DNA of 32,743 nt from Halobacteriales archaeon QS_4_69_34 (GCA_003021045.1 PXRN01000016.1:1-32743); one strand, 5' to 3'. Numbered from the stretch's first letter, positions 17,199 through 25,576 are shown. Numbers and translations are program-made. Notes: a model not told the origin generated them from the letters alone.

Positions 17199-18410
17199 AT
17201 GACCGATACGGTGGACGAGGTCGATCAGCCCTACGATACCGAGGCCTCACAGCAGGAGAAGATCGCCACGCTCGAAGAGCGGATCGAGGCGCTCGACTCG
17301 GAGAACGAGGAGATGCGCGATCGGCTGCTCGACGCCAACGCCGAGAACAACAAGTACCAGCAGAAACTCGAGCGGCTCACCCACGAGAACAAGAAGCTCA
17401 AGCAATCGCCGCTGTTCGTCGCCACCGTCCAAGAGGTCGCCGAGGACGGCGTCATCATCAAACAGCACGGCAACAACCAAGAGGCGCTCACCGAGGTAAC
17501 GAAGGAGACCCGCACTGAGATCGAACCCGGCACCCGCGTGGCGGTCAACAACTCGCTGTCGATCGTCACGGACCTCGACGACGAGACCGACGTCCGCGCA
17601 CGCGTCATGGAGGTCGACGAGAGCCCCGACGTCTCCTACGCCGACGTCGGCGGCATCGACACCCAGCTCGAAGAGGTGCGGGAGACCGTCGAGCTGCCCC
17701 TCGATCGGCCCGAGCTGTTCGAGGGCGTCGGCATCGATCCTCCCTCCGGCGTCCTGCTGCACGGCCCGCCGGGCACGGGCAAGACCCTGCTGGCGAAGGC
17801 CGTCGCCGAGGAGACCGACGCCACCTTCATCAAGATGGCCGGCTCCGAGCTCGTCCACAAGTTCATCGGCGAGGGCGCGAAGCTCGTCCGCGATCTGTTC
17901 GAGGTCGCGCGCAACCACGAGCCCGCCGTCCTGTTCATCGACGAGATCGACGCCATCGCCTCCAAGAGGACTGACTCGAAGACCTCGGGGGACGCGGAGG
18001 TCCAGCGCACGATGATGCAGCTCCTCAGCGAGATGGACGGCTTCGAGGACCGTGGCGAGATCCGCATCATCGCCGCCACCAACCGTTTCGACATGCTCGA
18101 CCGTGCCATCCTGCGCCCGGGCCGGTTCGATCGCCTCATCGAGGTGCCCAAACCGGACGCCGAGGGCAAAGAGAAGATCTTCGAGATCCACACCCGCGGG
18201 ATGAACGTCGCCGAGGACGTCGACTTCGAGCGCCTCGCTGCGGAGACTGCCGACGCCAGCGGCGCGGACATCAAGGCGATCTGCACCGAGGCCGGGATGT
18301 TCGCCATCCGCGAGGAGCGCACCGAGGTCCGCATGGAGGACTTCCGGGAGGCGTGGGCGAAGGCCCGCGAGGAAGAGGACGGCGGCGAGGTCTCCAAGAC
18401 GTTCGCCTGA
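17199..18410 (+). CDS. panA: Proteasome-activating nucleotidase (PAN)
   Basis: 403-residue AAA+ ATPase, the archaeal equivalent of the 19S Rpt ring. It unfolds proteins and feeds them to the 20S proteasome. Order: N-terminal coiled coil (about residues 22-72), OB domain with [18 protein letters not shown], then the AAA module. Walker A GPPGTGKT is at about 189-196 and Walker [10 protein letters not shown] near 246; the second region of homology is [18 protein letters not shown]. The frame is open to 16992, but the TATA-like box and the [10 protein letters not shown] start support 17199. The C-terminus is KTFA, not the Hb-Tyr-X motif that opens the proteasome gate. It is followed immediately by a hairpin terminator. 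Confidence 0.95.
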   Translation: MTDTVDEVDQPYDTEASQQEKIATLEERIEALDSENEEMRDRLLDANAENNKYQQKLERLTHENKKLKQSPLFVATVQEVAEDGVIIKQHGNNQEALTEVTKETRTEIEPGTRVAVNNSLSIVTDLDDETDVRARVMEVDESPDVSYADVGGIDTQLEEVRETVELPLDRPELFEGVGIDPPSGVLLHGPPGTGKTLLAKAVAEETDATFIKMAGSELVHKFIGEGAKLVRDLFEVARNHEPAVLFIDEIDAIASKRTDSKTSGDAEVQRTMMQLLSEMDGFEDRGEIRIIAATNRFDMLDRAILRPGRFDRLIEVPKPDAEGKEKIFEIHTRGMNVAEDVDFERLAAETADASGADIKAICTEAGMFAIREERTEVRMEDFREAWAKAREEEDGGEVSKTFA

Positions 18411-18593
18411 AAGCCCTTGCGCTCGCTTGGCGCGAGCGCTCGCCTTTTTTTCCACCGACAGCACAGCAGTGCAGTTGTGCGGTCAACGCAGTTGGCGCGG
18501 TCGCCCGTGTGGGACGACGCGCGGACCGCCCGCCCTTCCTTCCCCGCGCTCGCGCGCCCGGCGGAGCCGGGACGCGCTCCCGGCCGACCGCAC
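18410..18593 (+). repeat. Dispersed GC-rich intergenic repeat, copy 1
   Basis: This stretch starts at the panA stop codon and matches a second copy at 25901-26065 in the same orientation. Shared blocks are a hairpin of GCGCTCGC and GCGAGCGC, a middle part with GCAGTTGTGCGGTC (GCAGTTGCGCGGTC in copy 2), and a near-identical 3' block CGCCCGGCGGAGCCGGGACG followed by CGCTCCCGGCCGACCGCA. The two copies differ by small gaps in the centre. It contains no credible gene. Confidence 0.75.
18419..18451 (+). terminator. Hairpin plus T7 terminator of panA
   Basis: An 8-bp GC stem (18419-18426 with 18432-18439, 5-nt loop) is followed after 5 nt by seven T residues (18445-18451). It begins 9 nt after the panA stop. 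It is the first hairpin of repeat copy 1; copy 2 has the stem but not the T-run. Confidence 0.7.
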
Positions 18594-18678
18594 GGCTACC
18601 GCCTCCGAACTCCCTTTGGAGCGACGCCGTACGTACGGCCCCGATCGCCGCTGTCGGAGTCCCGCCGGCCGGACCGGC

Positions 18679-18819
18679 TCAGAGCACGAGAAAGAGCAGG
18701 TAGGGGAGCGCAAAGAGCACCAGCGTCATCACCACCAGAATGACGCCGTAGCCGAACACCGTGCCGAGCGCCGTCAGCCACGACTCGTGGCCGAACCGAC
18801 CGGGGAGCTTCGCGGCCAT
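18679..18819 (-). CDS. 46-residue membrane microprotein
   Basis: Short ORF beginning MAAKLPGRFGHESWLTALGT and continuing into one long hydrophobic stretch (about residues 17-46) with GYGVILVVMTLVLFALPYLL. One or two closely packed TM helices are likely. Non-random features support it: the hydrophobic run, a normal stop (tga), the ATG, and a strong TATA-like ATTTAATA 23-30 nt upstream. It resembles small conserved haloarchaeal membrane proteins beginning with a GRxGHESW motif (from memory). Function is unknown. It is convergent with panA. Confidence 0.7.
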   Translation of the reverse strand: MAAKLPGRFGHESWLTALGTVFGYGVILVVMTLVLFALPYLLFLVL

Positions 18820-18841
18820 ACGCCGGAGAGCGACCGCTCGG

Positions 18842-18849
18842 TATTAAAT
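18842..18849 (-). promoter_or_regulatory. TATA-like element of the 46-aa membrane protein
   Basis: The minus strand reads ATTTAATA, 23-30 nt before the ATG at 18819; it is the only AT-rich patch in the surrounding GC-rich gap. Confidence 0.6.
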
Positions 18850-18946
18850 CCCGAGCCTCCGCGGCGGCGCGATCGCTTCCATCCGCGCCGGTCGGGTCCG
18901 TGGGTGATCGGTCGAGCGTCGTGATCGCCAGCCGGACGCCGTGAAA

Positions 18947-19144
18947 TCACGCCGTGATGTCGGCGATGCGTCGCGGCTCGCCCGACAGGGAGGGCTCGGG
19001 GTCGACGATCTTCAGCACCTCGTGGTCGGTGATGTCGGGGTAGGGCTTGTCGATCGCCTCCTCGACGAGCGCCCGTTCGAGCCGGAACTCGGTGCCCTCG
19101 TAGACGACGTCGACGCCCTGCTCGTCGAAGGAGAGGACAGTCAT
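18947..19144 (-). CDS. DUF5800-type small haloarchaeal protein
   Basis: 65-residue protein beginning MTVLSFDEQGVDVVYEGTEFRLERALVEEAI, with PYPDITDHEVLKIVDPEPSLSGEPRRI after it. I recognise this as the small haloarchaeal DUF5800 family; no function is known. The predicted protein is acidic and lacks membrane segments. The ATG is supported by a TATA-like TTTTATT 22-28 nt upstream. It shares a divergent 186-nt promoter region with the bactofilin-like gene. Confidence 0.8.
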   Translation of the reverse strand: MTVLSFDEQGVDVVYEGTEFRLERALVEEAIDKPYPDITDHEVLKIVDPEPSLSGEPRRIADITA

Positions 19145-19165
19145 GACTCGGTTTCGATGGCCGCG

Positions 19166-19172
19166 AATAAAA
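19166..19172 (-). promoter_or_regulatory. TATA-like element of the DUF5800 gene
   Basis: The minus strand reads TTTTATT, 22-28 nt before the ATG at 19144, consistent with a leaderless transcript. Confidence 0.55.
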
Positions 19173-19301
19173 GCCGCTCGCGTTCGGGCTCACCGGCCGC
19201 ACGCTCCCGTCACGCCTCTTTTCTACTGTTCCCGGGTCGCTCGCCGGCCCGCCGCCCTGCCCCGCTGCGCGTCCGACGTGCGTTCGACGCTCGCGCGGAG
19301 G

Positions 19302-19309
19302 TTTATTAG
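19302..19309 (+). promoter_or_regulatory. TATA-like element of the bactofilin-like gene
   Basis: TTTATTAG is 22-29 nt before the GTG at 19331 and supports that start for a leaderless message. Confidence 0.6.
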
Positions 19310-19330
19310 GTCCGGCTCCGATGGGGTGGT

Positions 19331-20536
19331 GTGTCGCTCCGCACGGACCCGCTGTCGGCGCTCGTCGTGCCCGACGGGACGACCGTCGAGGAACACGCCA
19401 TCGTGACCGACGGCGACGCGGTGGTCGGCAGCCAGAGCACCGTCAAGCTCGGTGTCCGCGCGGACACCGTGGTCGCCGGCGAGCGCGCGAGCTTCGGCAG
19501 CGACATCGAGGCACGCGGGGACTGCCGGCTCGACACCTGGTGTGACGTGGCGGGCAACGTCCTCGTCGGCGGCGACGCCTACCTCGGCGAGCGGTGTGAG
19601 ATCGGCGGCCAGCTCGTCGTCGCGGGCGACCTCGACATCGGCGACGACGTCGACATCGCGGAGGGATTCGAAGCCAACGGCTGGATCGTCATTCGCAACC
19701 CCGTCCCGGCGATGGTCCTCCTCGTTACCTACCTCACCCACCTGCTCCACATCGGCGAGGAGGCGGCAGCCGGCGAAGTGGTCGAGGAGGTCTTCGAGAC
19801 GAGCGAGGACCCGCTCGTCGTCCCGCGGGGCGCGAGCGTGAGCGACGACGCGTGGCGGGTCTCGACGCCCGCACGGGTGGGGAAGGACTGCCGGCTCCAC
19901 GGCAATCTCCGCGCGGCGGAGATAGTGGTCGAGACACGCACCGAGCTGTTCGGCAGCCTCCGCGCGAAAGACGAGATCACCGTGGACGCCGACGCCCGGA
20001 TCCATGGCGACGTGACCACTCGCGACGGCCGGGTGGAGATCGCGCCAGGCGTATGCGTGCGCGGCGACGTCGCCTGCGGGGAGCTCCGGCTGTCGAGTGG
20101 GGCAATCGTCGAGGGCGTCATCCGTGCCGACGAGACGACCATCGTTCGGGAGGAGCCCTCCCCGGAAACGGCCGACGGGCCGACGGACGGGTCGACCGAG
20201 AGAGCGGCAACGGAGACGGCGAGAGCGGACGGTACGAGGCGACCGGTCCCGGAACCGAACGACTCGCGCGGGTCGACGCCGGATCCACCGGAGCAGGAGC
20301 GGAACGGGCAGGAGCGGAGCGAACAGGAGAGCGACGACACACCGAGCTCCGGTGACGGCGGCAAACCGGAGGGCGGTGGCGACGGCACGCCGAAGGACGG
20401 AAGCGACGGGCCGACGGACGAGCGGGGACGAGGGACGCCGGAGGGCGAGGCCGACGCGCCCGACGAAACCAGCGACGACACACCGGCGGACCGCCTACCG
20501 AGCGAACCGAAAGACAGTTTCGAGTACGACGGGTAG
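19331..20536 (+). CDS. Bactofilin-like polymer-forming protein with a disordered tail
   Basis: 401-residue protein with GTG start. Residues 1-270 hold repeated short strands with glycine and small residues at regular spacing (VVAGERASFGSDIEARGD, GGQLVVAGDLDIGDDV, HGNLRAAEIVV, IHGDVTTRDGR, CGELRLSSGAIVEGVI). This is the right-handed beta-helix pattern of polymer-forming bactofilins. One hydrophobic stretch (VPAMVLLVTYLTHLL) interrupts the first half of the helix. Residues from about 275 are a Pro/Asp/Glu/Gly/Thr tail of about 125 residues, surely disordered. A cytoskeletal or envelope-organising role is inferred by analogy with bactofilins and the archaeal halofilins. The stop is 7 nt before the downstream GTPase, suggesting co-transcription. 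Confidence 0.8.
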   Translation: MSLRTDPLSALVVPDGTTVEEHAIVTDGDAVVGSQSTVKLGVRADTVVAGERASFGSDIEARGDCRLDTWCDVAGNVLVGGDAYLGERCEIGGQLVVAGDLDIGDDVDIAEGFEANGWIVIRNPVPAMVLLVTYLTHLLHIGEEAAAGEVVEEVFETSEDPLVVPRGASVSDDAWRVSTPARVGKDCRLHGNLRAAEIVVETRTELFGSLRAKDEITVDADARIHGDVTTRDGRVEIAPGVCVRGDVACGELRLSSGAIVEGVIRADETTIVREEPSPETADGPTDGSTERAATETARADGTRRPVPEPNDSRGSTPDPPEQERNGQERSEQESDDTPSSGDGGKPEGGGDGTPKDGSDGPTDERGRGTPEGEADAPDETSDDTPADRLPSEPKDSFEYDG

Positions 20537-20543
20537 CCGAGCC

Positions 20544-21722
20544 GTGCTCTCCGTCGCGCTCGCCGGGAAGCCGAACGCCGGGAAATCCACCCTGTTCCGC
20601 GCGGCGACGATGGCCGACGCCGAAGTCGGCAACTACCCCTTCACCACCATCGATCCCAACCGCGGCGTCTCCCACGTTCGCACCGACTGCCCGTGTCTCA
20701 CACGGGAGGAGCGCTGTGACAACGAGCGGTGCCGCGACGGCAAGCGCTACGTTCCGATCGAACTGCTCGACGTCGCCGGGCTCGTCCCCGGAGCACACGA
20801 GGGGCACGGGCTCGGCAACCAGTTTCTCGACGCGCTGACCGACGCCGACGCCATCCTCCATGTCGTCGACGCCGCCGGGGGCACAAACGAGGAGGGCGAC
20901 CCCGTCGAACCCGGGAGCCACGACCCCGTTTCGGACGTGGACTTCGTCGCGGACGAACTGGAGCGGTGGCTCGCCGGCATCGTCGAACGCAACTGGGAGT
21001 CCGTCGAGCGCCGCTCGCGCTCGCCCGGCTTCGCCATCGACGACGCGCTCGCCGACCTCCTTACCAGTGTGGGCGCGAGCGAGCACGACGTCGCAGCGAT
21101 CCTCCGCGGGCTCGACTACCCGGCCGATCCCCGGGAGTGGAACGGTGAGAACCGACTCGCGCTCGCCCGCGAGCTCCGCGCGCGCACCAAACCGACGCTC
21201 GTCGTCGCCAACAAGGCCGACCGCGCCCCCGCCGAGACGATCACACGCCTGCGTGAGGCCGCGTCGGTGGTGCCGGCGACCGCGGAGGGCGAGCTCGCGC
21301 TCCGGCGCGGGGCCGAGGCGGGGGCACTCGAGTACGACCCCGGCGATCCCGACTTCGCGGTCGTCGGCGAGCTCTCCGACGCCCAGCGTGCGGGTCTCGA
21401 GTCCGTCCGTGTGGCGATGAACGAGTATCGGGGTACGGGCGTTCAGGCCGCACTGAACGCCGCCGTCTACGACCTGCTCGATCACATCACTGTATACCCG
21501 GTCCAGAACGAGTCGAACTGGACCGACGGCCAGGGTAACGTCCTGCCCGACGCCGTACTGTTGCCCCGGGGCTCGACCCCGCGCGATCTGGCCTTCGCGG
21601 TCCACACCGACATCGGCGAGGGCTACCTCCACGCCGTCGACGCCCGCGCCGGCCGCCGGATCGGTGACGACCACGAGTTAGCGGAGGGCGACGTGATCGA
21701 GGTCGTCTCGACCGCGAAGTGA
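20544..21722 (+). CDS. YchF/OBG-family GTPase with TGS domain
   Basis: 392-residue translational P-loop protein. G1 is GKPNAGKST at residues 8-16, G3 is DVAGLVPGAHEGHGLGNQFLD with Leu in place of the usual catalytic Gln, and G4 is NKAD. NKAD is the guanine-specific form, so GTP is the likely substrate, unlike bacterial YchF. A coiled helical insertion (about residues 120-220) is followed by the C-terminal TGS domain with VLLPRGSTPRDLAFAVHTDIGEGY. The archaeal members carry a cysteine-rich segment, CPCLTREERCDNERC, after the G2 region, as here. The start is the GTG 7 nt after the preceding stop. Probably ribosome-associated. Confidence 0.9.
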   Translation: MLSVALAGKPNAGKSTLFRAATMADAEVGNYPFTTIDPNRGVSHVRTDCPCLTREERCDNERCRDGKRYVPIELLDVAGLVPGAHEGHGLGNQFLDALTDADAILHVVDAAGGTNEEGDPVEPGSHDPVSDVDFVADELERWLAGIVERNWESVERRSRSPGFAIDDALADLLTSVGASEHDVAAILRGLDYPADPREWNGENRLALARELRARTKPTLVVANKADRAPAETITRLREAASVVPATAEGELALRRGAEAGALEYDPGDPDFAVVGELSDAQRAGLESVRVAMNEYRGTGVQAALNAAVYDLLDHITVYPVQNESNWTDGQGNVLPDAVLLPRGSTPRDLAFAVHTDIGEGYLHAVDARAGRRIGDDHELAEGDVIEVVSTAK

Positions 21723-21847
21723 GCCGTCGGAGCGACCCCGGGAGCGAGAGCGCGGTCGGTCCCCGGGCCCGAGCGTGGCGGCGCTGTCGACCGCCCCCGG
21801 ACCCGGTATAGTCAGGCTCAAAAGCGACAGTCCCCTACGCTGATGGG

Positions 21848-23185
21848 ATGGGACCACCGCGCGGCGACGAGATGGCGGGCCGTGTCGCGGCGGCGACCGT
21901 CGTGAGCCGGAGCTGCGAGGTGCCGGACGTCTCCTCCCGGGCCTTTCTCGCCGCACAGGACCCGCCGCGCGTCCAGTGGGCTGCCCCCGACGGGCTGGAG
22001 CTCGTCGGCGGGGGTGCGGCGGCGCAGCTCGAAGCGAACGGGAGAGAGCGCTTCGAGACGCTGCGGGCGGGCGCGGCCGAGCTGTTCGCCCGCGTCGACC
22101 ACGAGGGGCCGGCGGCGACCCGCCCGCGCCTGCTCGGGGGACTGGCGTTCGACGCCGGCCACGAACCCCGCCCCCCGTGGGAGGGGTTCCCGGCGGCGTC
22201 GTTCGTCCTGCCCCGCACACAGCTGACCCGCACCGCCGACGCGACGTGGCTGACCGTGGCCGGTCGCGGTCCCGACGCGACTCCCGAAGCCGTGGCCGAC
22301 GCGCTCGACGCCGCCCGCGGGGCGCTCGCGGCACTGCCGGCGATGCGTCCGAGCGGCGGGCCGCCGGGCGTCGCCGCCACGCGACGCACACCCGGAAAGG
22401 CCGAGTGGATCGGGGAGGTCGAGCGCGCGACCGAGCGCATCAGCCGGGGTGAGCTGACGAAGGTCGTCCTCGCCGCCGCGCTCGACGCCGAGCTCGAACG
22501 CGAGGTCGAGATCCCGGACGTGCTCGAACGGCTCCGGCGGACCTACCCCGGGTGTTATCGAATGCTCGTCCAGCCGACCGACGCCGCCGGCTTCTTCGGG
22601 CCCTCGCCCGAGCGGCTCGTCCGACTGACGGACCGGCACGTCGAGACGGAGGCGCTCGCGGGCTCGGTGGCCCGCGGCGACACGCCCGAGGCCGACGCCG
22701 AGCTCGCGGCCTCGCTCGTCGAGGGCGCGAAGCTCCAACACGAGCAACACCTCGTCGTCGAGACCATCCGCGAGCAACTCGAACCGCTCGGAGCGGTGAC
22801 GGTGGGTGAGCGGGGCGTCCGAAAGCTCTCGAACATCCAGCACCTCCGGACGCCGATCGCCGCCGAGCTCGATCGTGAGAGCCACGTCCTCGATATCGTC
22901 GAGGCGCTCCACCCGACGCCCGCCGTCGGCGGCGTACCGCCCGACGCAGCTCTCGACGCCATCCGGGCGACCGAGTCCTTCGATCGGGGCTGGTACGCCG
23001 CGCCAGTGGGCTGGTTCGACGCCGCGGGCGACGGCGAGTTCGCGGTCGGCATCCGCTCGGCGGTCGCGGGCGGCCGTCGGGCGACGCTCTTTGCGGGCAA
23101 CGGCATCGTCGCCGACTCCGATCCCGAAGAGGAGTGGGCCGAGATCCAGCCGAAGTACCGGCCGATCCTCGACGAGCTCCGGTGA
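21848..23185 (+). CDS. menF: Isochorismate synthase, menaquinone pathway
   Basis: 445-residue chorismate-utilising enzyme that converts chorismate to isochorismate, the first committed step of menaquinone synthesis. The catalytic C-terminal half has GELTKVVLA (general-base Lys), FFGPSPERLV with conserved PE, EGAKLQHEQHLVVETI (metal-binding Glu/His region), LSNIQHLRTPI and HPTPAVGGVPP, then FDRGWYAAPVGWFD. These distinguish it from anthranilate synthase. The N-terminal 160 residues are variable, as in the family. Start is the ATG at 21848, about 27 nt after an AT-rich CTCAAAAG patch; an in-frame ATG at 21872 is an alternative. Next gene is menD, 81 nt downstream. Confidence 0.93.
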   Translation: MGPPRGDEMAGRVAAATVVSRSCEVPDVSSRAFLAAQDPPRVQWAAPDGLELVGGGAAAQLEANGRERFETLRAGAAELFARVDHEGPAATRPRLLGGLAFDAGHEPRPPWEGFPAASFVLPRTQLTRTADATWLTVAGRGPDATPEAVADALDAARGALAALPAMRPSGGPPGVAATRRTPGKAEWIGEVERATERISRGELTKVVLAAALDAELEREVEIPDVLERLRRTYPGCYRMLVQPTDAAGFFGPSPERLVRLTDRHVETEALAGSVARGDTPEADAELAASLVEGAKLQHEQHLVVETIREQLEPLGAVTVGERGVRKLSNIQHLRTPIAAELDRESHVLDIVEALHPTPAVGGVPPDAALDAIRATESFDRGWYAAPVGWFDAAGDGEFAVGIRSAVAGGRRATLFAGNGIVADSDPEEEWAEIQPKYRPILDELR

Positions 23186-23195
23186 GACACGCGCG

Positions 23196-23270
23196 ATGAG
23201 CGGCCCAGATACGAGGACTCCCGGCACGCACGGCCCGTCGCTCCACGGACGGAAGGCCGCCGGACCATGA
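23196..23270 (+). CDS. Possible 24-aa upstream ORF overlapping the menD start
   Basis: ATG at 23196 opens a 24-codon frame in the menF-menD gap whose TGA stop overlaps the menD ATG in an ATGA. The geometry is that of translational coupling. The peptide is not like any protein I recognise and has no hydrophobic or metal-binding pattern, so it may be chance. It is reported because the overlap is exact. Confidence 0.25.
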   Translation: MSGPDTRTPGTHGPSLHGRKAAGP

Positions 23271-25117
23271 CGGCCGGAGCGCCCAACCGCGCGACGCTCT
23301 GGGGTCGGACGCTGGTCGAGGAGTTCGCCGCGGCGGGCGTCTCGGGGGTGTGCATCGCCCCCGGCAGCCGCTCGACACCCCTGACGGTGGCCTTCGCCGC
23401 CCACCCCGACGTTCGGGTGTTCTCCCATCTCGACGAGCGCTCGGCGGCCTTCTTCGCGCTCGGGCGGGGCAAGCGGACCGGCGAACCGACGCCCGTAGTC
23501 TGTACCTCCGGAACCGCCGCGGCGAACCTCCATCCCGCGGTGATCGAGGCGAGCGAGGCCCGTGTCCCGCTGCTCGTCCTGACGGCCGACCGACCGCCCG
23601 AGCTCGGCGACAGCGGCGCGAACCAGACGATCGATCAGGAGAAGCTGTACGGTGCGGCCGTGCGGTGGTACCGCGACCTGCCCGAGCCCGGGGTGGACGA
23701 TCGAACGCTCCGCGCACTCCGGACGACGGCCGGCCGGGCGATCGCCGCCGCGACCGGCACGCCGCCGGGGCCAGTCCACCTCAACTGTCGCTTCCGCAAA
23801 CCGCTCGAACCCACGGCCGTACCGGAGGACGACCCCAAGGGGGTTCCCGACGACTGTGCCGCCGCTCCCATCGCCGCTCGGGGACGCGACGGCCCGTTCG
23901 TCCGGGTCGCACGCGGTCGGCCGACGCTCGACGCCGACCAGGTAGAGCGGGTGGCCGACGCGCTCGACGCCGGGCGGGGCCTGCTCGTCGCCGGACCGAT
24001 GGGGCCCCACCTGCCCGGCGGGGCCACCGCCGGCGCGGGCACCGACCGGGCGGACGCACTCGCCGCGCTCGGTCGGGCGACGGGCTTTCCGATCCTCGCC
24101 GATCCGCTCTCGGGACTGCGATTCGGGTCACACGTCGGAAGCGGTCCGGGAGAGACCGGCGAGGACCCGTCCGCGGAGCCACTGATCTGTGGGGGCTACG
24201 ATTCCTACCTCGACCCGCGCGTGACCGGCGCGTGGCCCGACCCCGAGGTCGTCCTCCGGGTAGGGGCGTCGCCGACCTCGAAGCCGCTCAGGGAGTTCCT
24301 CCGGGACGCCGACGCGCGCCAGTTCGTCGTCGATCCCGCTGGCGGGTGGCGCGAGGCGACGTTCACCGCGAACCGCCTCCTCGTCGCCGAGCCGGCGCGG
24401 CTCACCCGCGAGCTCGCAGACCGGCTCCAGTCCGCCGAAACGCTCGCCGACGATCGCTGGCGCGAGCGCTTCGCCGGGGCCGAGGCGCGCTACTGGGAGC
24501 TCGTCGAGCGCGCCCACGGAGAGCGGTTCTTCGAGGGCACGGTCCTCGGGGACGCCGCCGCGCTCGCGCCCGACCCTTCGACACTGCTCGTTTCGAACTC
24601 GATGCCGGTGCGCGACCTCGATCGCTTCGGGAGGCCGCGTGCGGCCGAGGTCGTGGCGCTGGGCAACCGCGGCGCGAGCGGGATCGACGGCATCGCCTCG
24701 ACGGCCCTCGGCGCGGGCTCGGTCACGCGGGAGCCGCTCGTCTGTGTGCTCGGCGACCTCGCCTACTACCACGACATGAACGGCCTCCTCGCCGTCGGTC
24801 GCTGTGACGTCGACGCCACGATCGTCCTCGTGAACAACGACGGCGGCGGCATCTTCCATGCGCTCCCCATCGCCGACTTCGACCCGCCGTTCACCGAGCA
24901 GTTCCTCACCCCGCACGGCCTCGACTTCGCCCCCACCGGCGAGCTCTACGGGCTGGAGTTCGTCCGTGTCGCGGAGCGTGGAGCGTTCCGGGAGGCCTAC
25001 CGCGCCTCGATCGACAGCGAGGGCGCACAGGTCGTCGAGGTCGACTGCGACGCCGCGGCGAGTCACGCCGTCCGCGATGGGCTCCACGAGCGGGTGTGCG
25101 AAGAGCTCGGGGACTGA
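23267..25117 (+). CDS. menD: SEPHCHC synthase (MenD)
   Basis: 616-residue thiamine-diphosphate enzyme that adds a succinyl group from 2-oxoglutarate to isochorismate. N-terminal domain: APGSRSTPLTVAFA and LDERSAAFFALG, where the Glu of LDERSA activates TPP. Then CTSGTAAANLHPAVIEA. The C-terminal TPP/Mg domain has SNSMPVRD and GDLAYYHDMNGL, with VLVNNDGGGIFHALP as the GDG...NN motif. Length is slightly above bacterial MenD (about 556). The ATG is 81 nt after the menF stop, in the same direction; together they make an operon for the pathway's start. Identity is firm. Confidence 0.95.
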   Translation: MTAGAPNRATLWGRTLVEEFAAAGVSGVCIAPGSRSTPLTVAFAAHPDVRVFSHLDERSAAFFALGRGKRTGEPTPVVCTSGTAAANLHPAVIEASEARVPLLVLTADRPPELGDSGANQTIDQEKLYGAAVRWYRDLPEPGVDDRTLRALRTTAGRAIAAATGTPPGPVHLNCRFRKPLEPTAVPEDDPKGVPDDCAAAPIAARGRDGPFVRVARGRPTLDADQVERVADALDAGRGLLVAGPMGPHLPGGATAGAGTDRADALAALGRATGFPILADPLSGLRFGSHVGSGPGETGEDPSAEPLICGGYDSYLDPRVTGAWPDPEVVLRVGASPTSKPLREFLRDADARQFVVDPAGGWREATFTANRLLVAEPARLTRELADRLQSAETLADDRWRERFAGAEARYWELVERAHGERFFEGTVLGDAAALAPDPSTLLVSNSMPVRDLDRFGRPRAAEVVALGNRGASGIDGIASTALGAGSVTREPLVCVLGDLAYYHDMNGLLAVGRCDVDATIVLVNNDGGGIFHALPIADFDPPFTEQFLTPHGLDFAPTGELYGLEFVRVAERGAFREAYRASIDSEGAQVVEVDCDAAASHAVRDGLHERVCEELGD

Positions 25118-25576
25118 TGCCGTCGCCCGGAAGTCCGTGGGCACACGACGACCGGATCGACGGACGGAAACCGGGGGGCGTGAGTCGTTTCGCGGCTTCC
25201 GCCGGCCGACAGTATGGGACGGCGATCGTGGCGTTTGCAGCACGGTCGCGGCGACACGCGGATGGCGCGACTGCGCGCCGTCCTCGGCGCGCACCATCCG
25301 CGCGAGCGACGAACGGTGCGAGGTGTGAGAGACGAGCCCCGCGATGCGAGCGGGGCAGCGACCCGCGAGCCACGCGAAGACCGGCGGTGCGGTCGCGGTT
25401 GCGGTGCGTGGTAGTTGAAATCCGGGCGGCGTGAATCGCCAGGGAGGCGCGTGGCCTGCCGGTTGCGGTGCAGACTTCGGTAGAGGTGTGATCGGGGCGC
25501 TGTCGTTTCTCGTGTGTCCCACCGCTCGTGGGCTGCGCGCCGCGATCGATGGACGTCCCGTGAACGGAGCCGCCGG
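25118..25576. other. 459-nt gene-free stretch between menD and rpoL
   Basis: No credible gene is seen; the open frames here give Arg-rich proteins that are unlike haloarchaeal proteins. It holds one good hairpin: 7-bp GCCCCGC (25336-25342) pairing with GCGGGGC (25350-25356), with a 7-nt loop. The menD and rpoL genes converge on it, so termination signals for both would be expected, but no T-run is obvious. Confidence 0.6.

Noticed and set aside
17247..18464. 405-codon open frame antisense to panA
   Set aside because: The PAN motifs on the plus strand are complete, and this frame is the complement of AAA+ codons.
20118..21674. 518-codon open frame antisense to the GTPase gene
   Set aside because: The plus-strand G1, G3 and G4 motifs and TGS domain are clear; this is the shadow.
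21818..24010. 730-codon open frame antisense to menF and menD
   Set aside because: It covers two well-supported genes on the other strand. Its product is Arg/Gly-rich without any family pattern.
24430..24480. Third copy of the dispersed repeat (GCGCGAGCGCTTCGCC)
   Set aside because: The short similarity falls inside the menD coding frame and lacks the conserved 3' block, so it is codon-driven coincidence.
25117..25434. ORF overlapping the menD stop in a TGATG
   Set aside because: The overlap looked like coupling, but the product is strongly basic (Arg-rich), unlike haloarchaeal proteins, and no promoter or family is seen.
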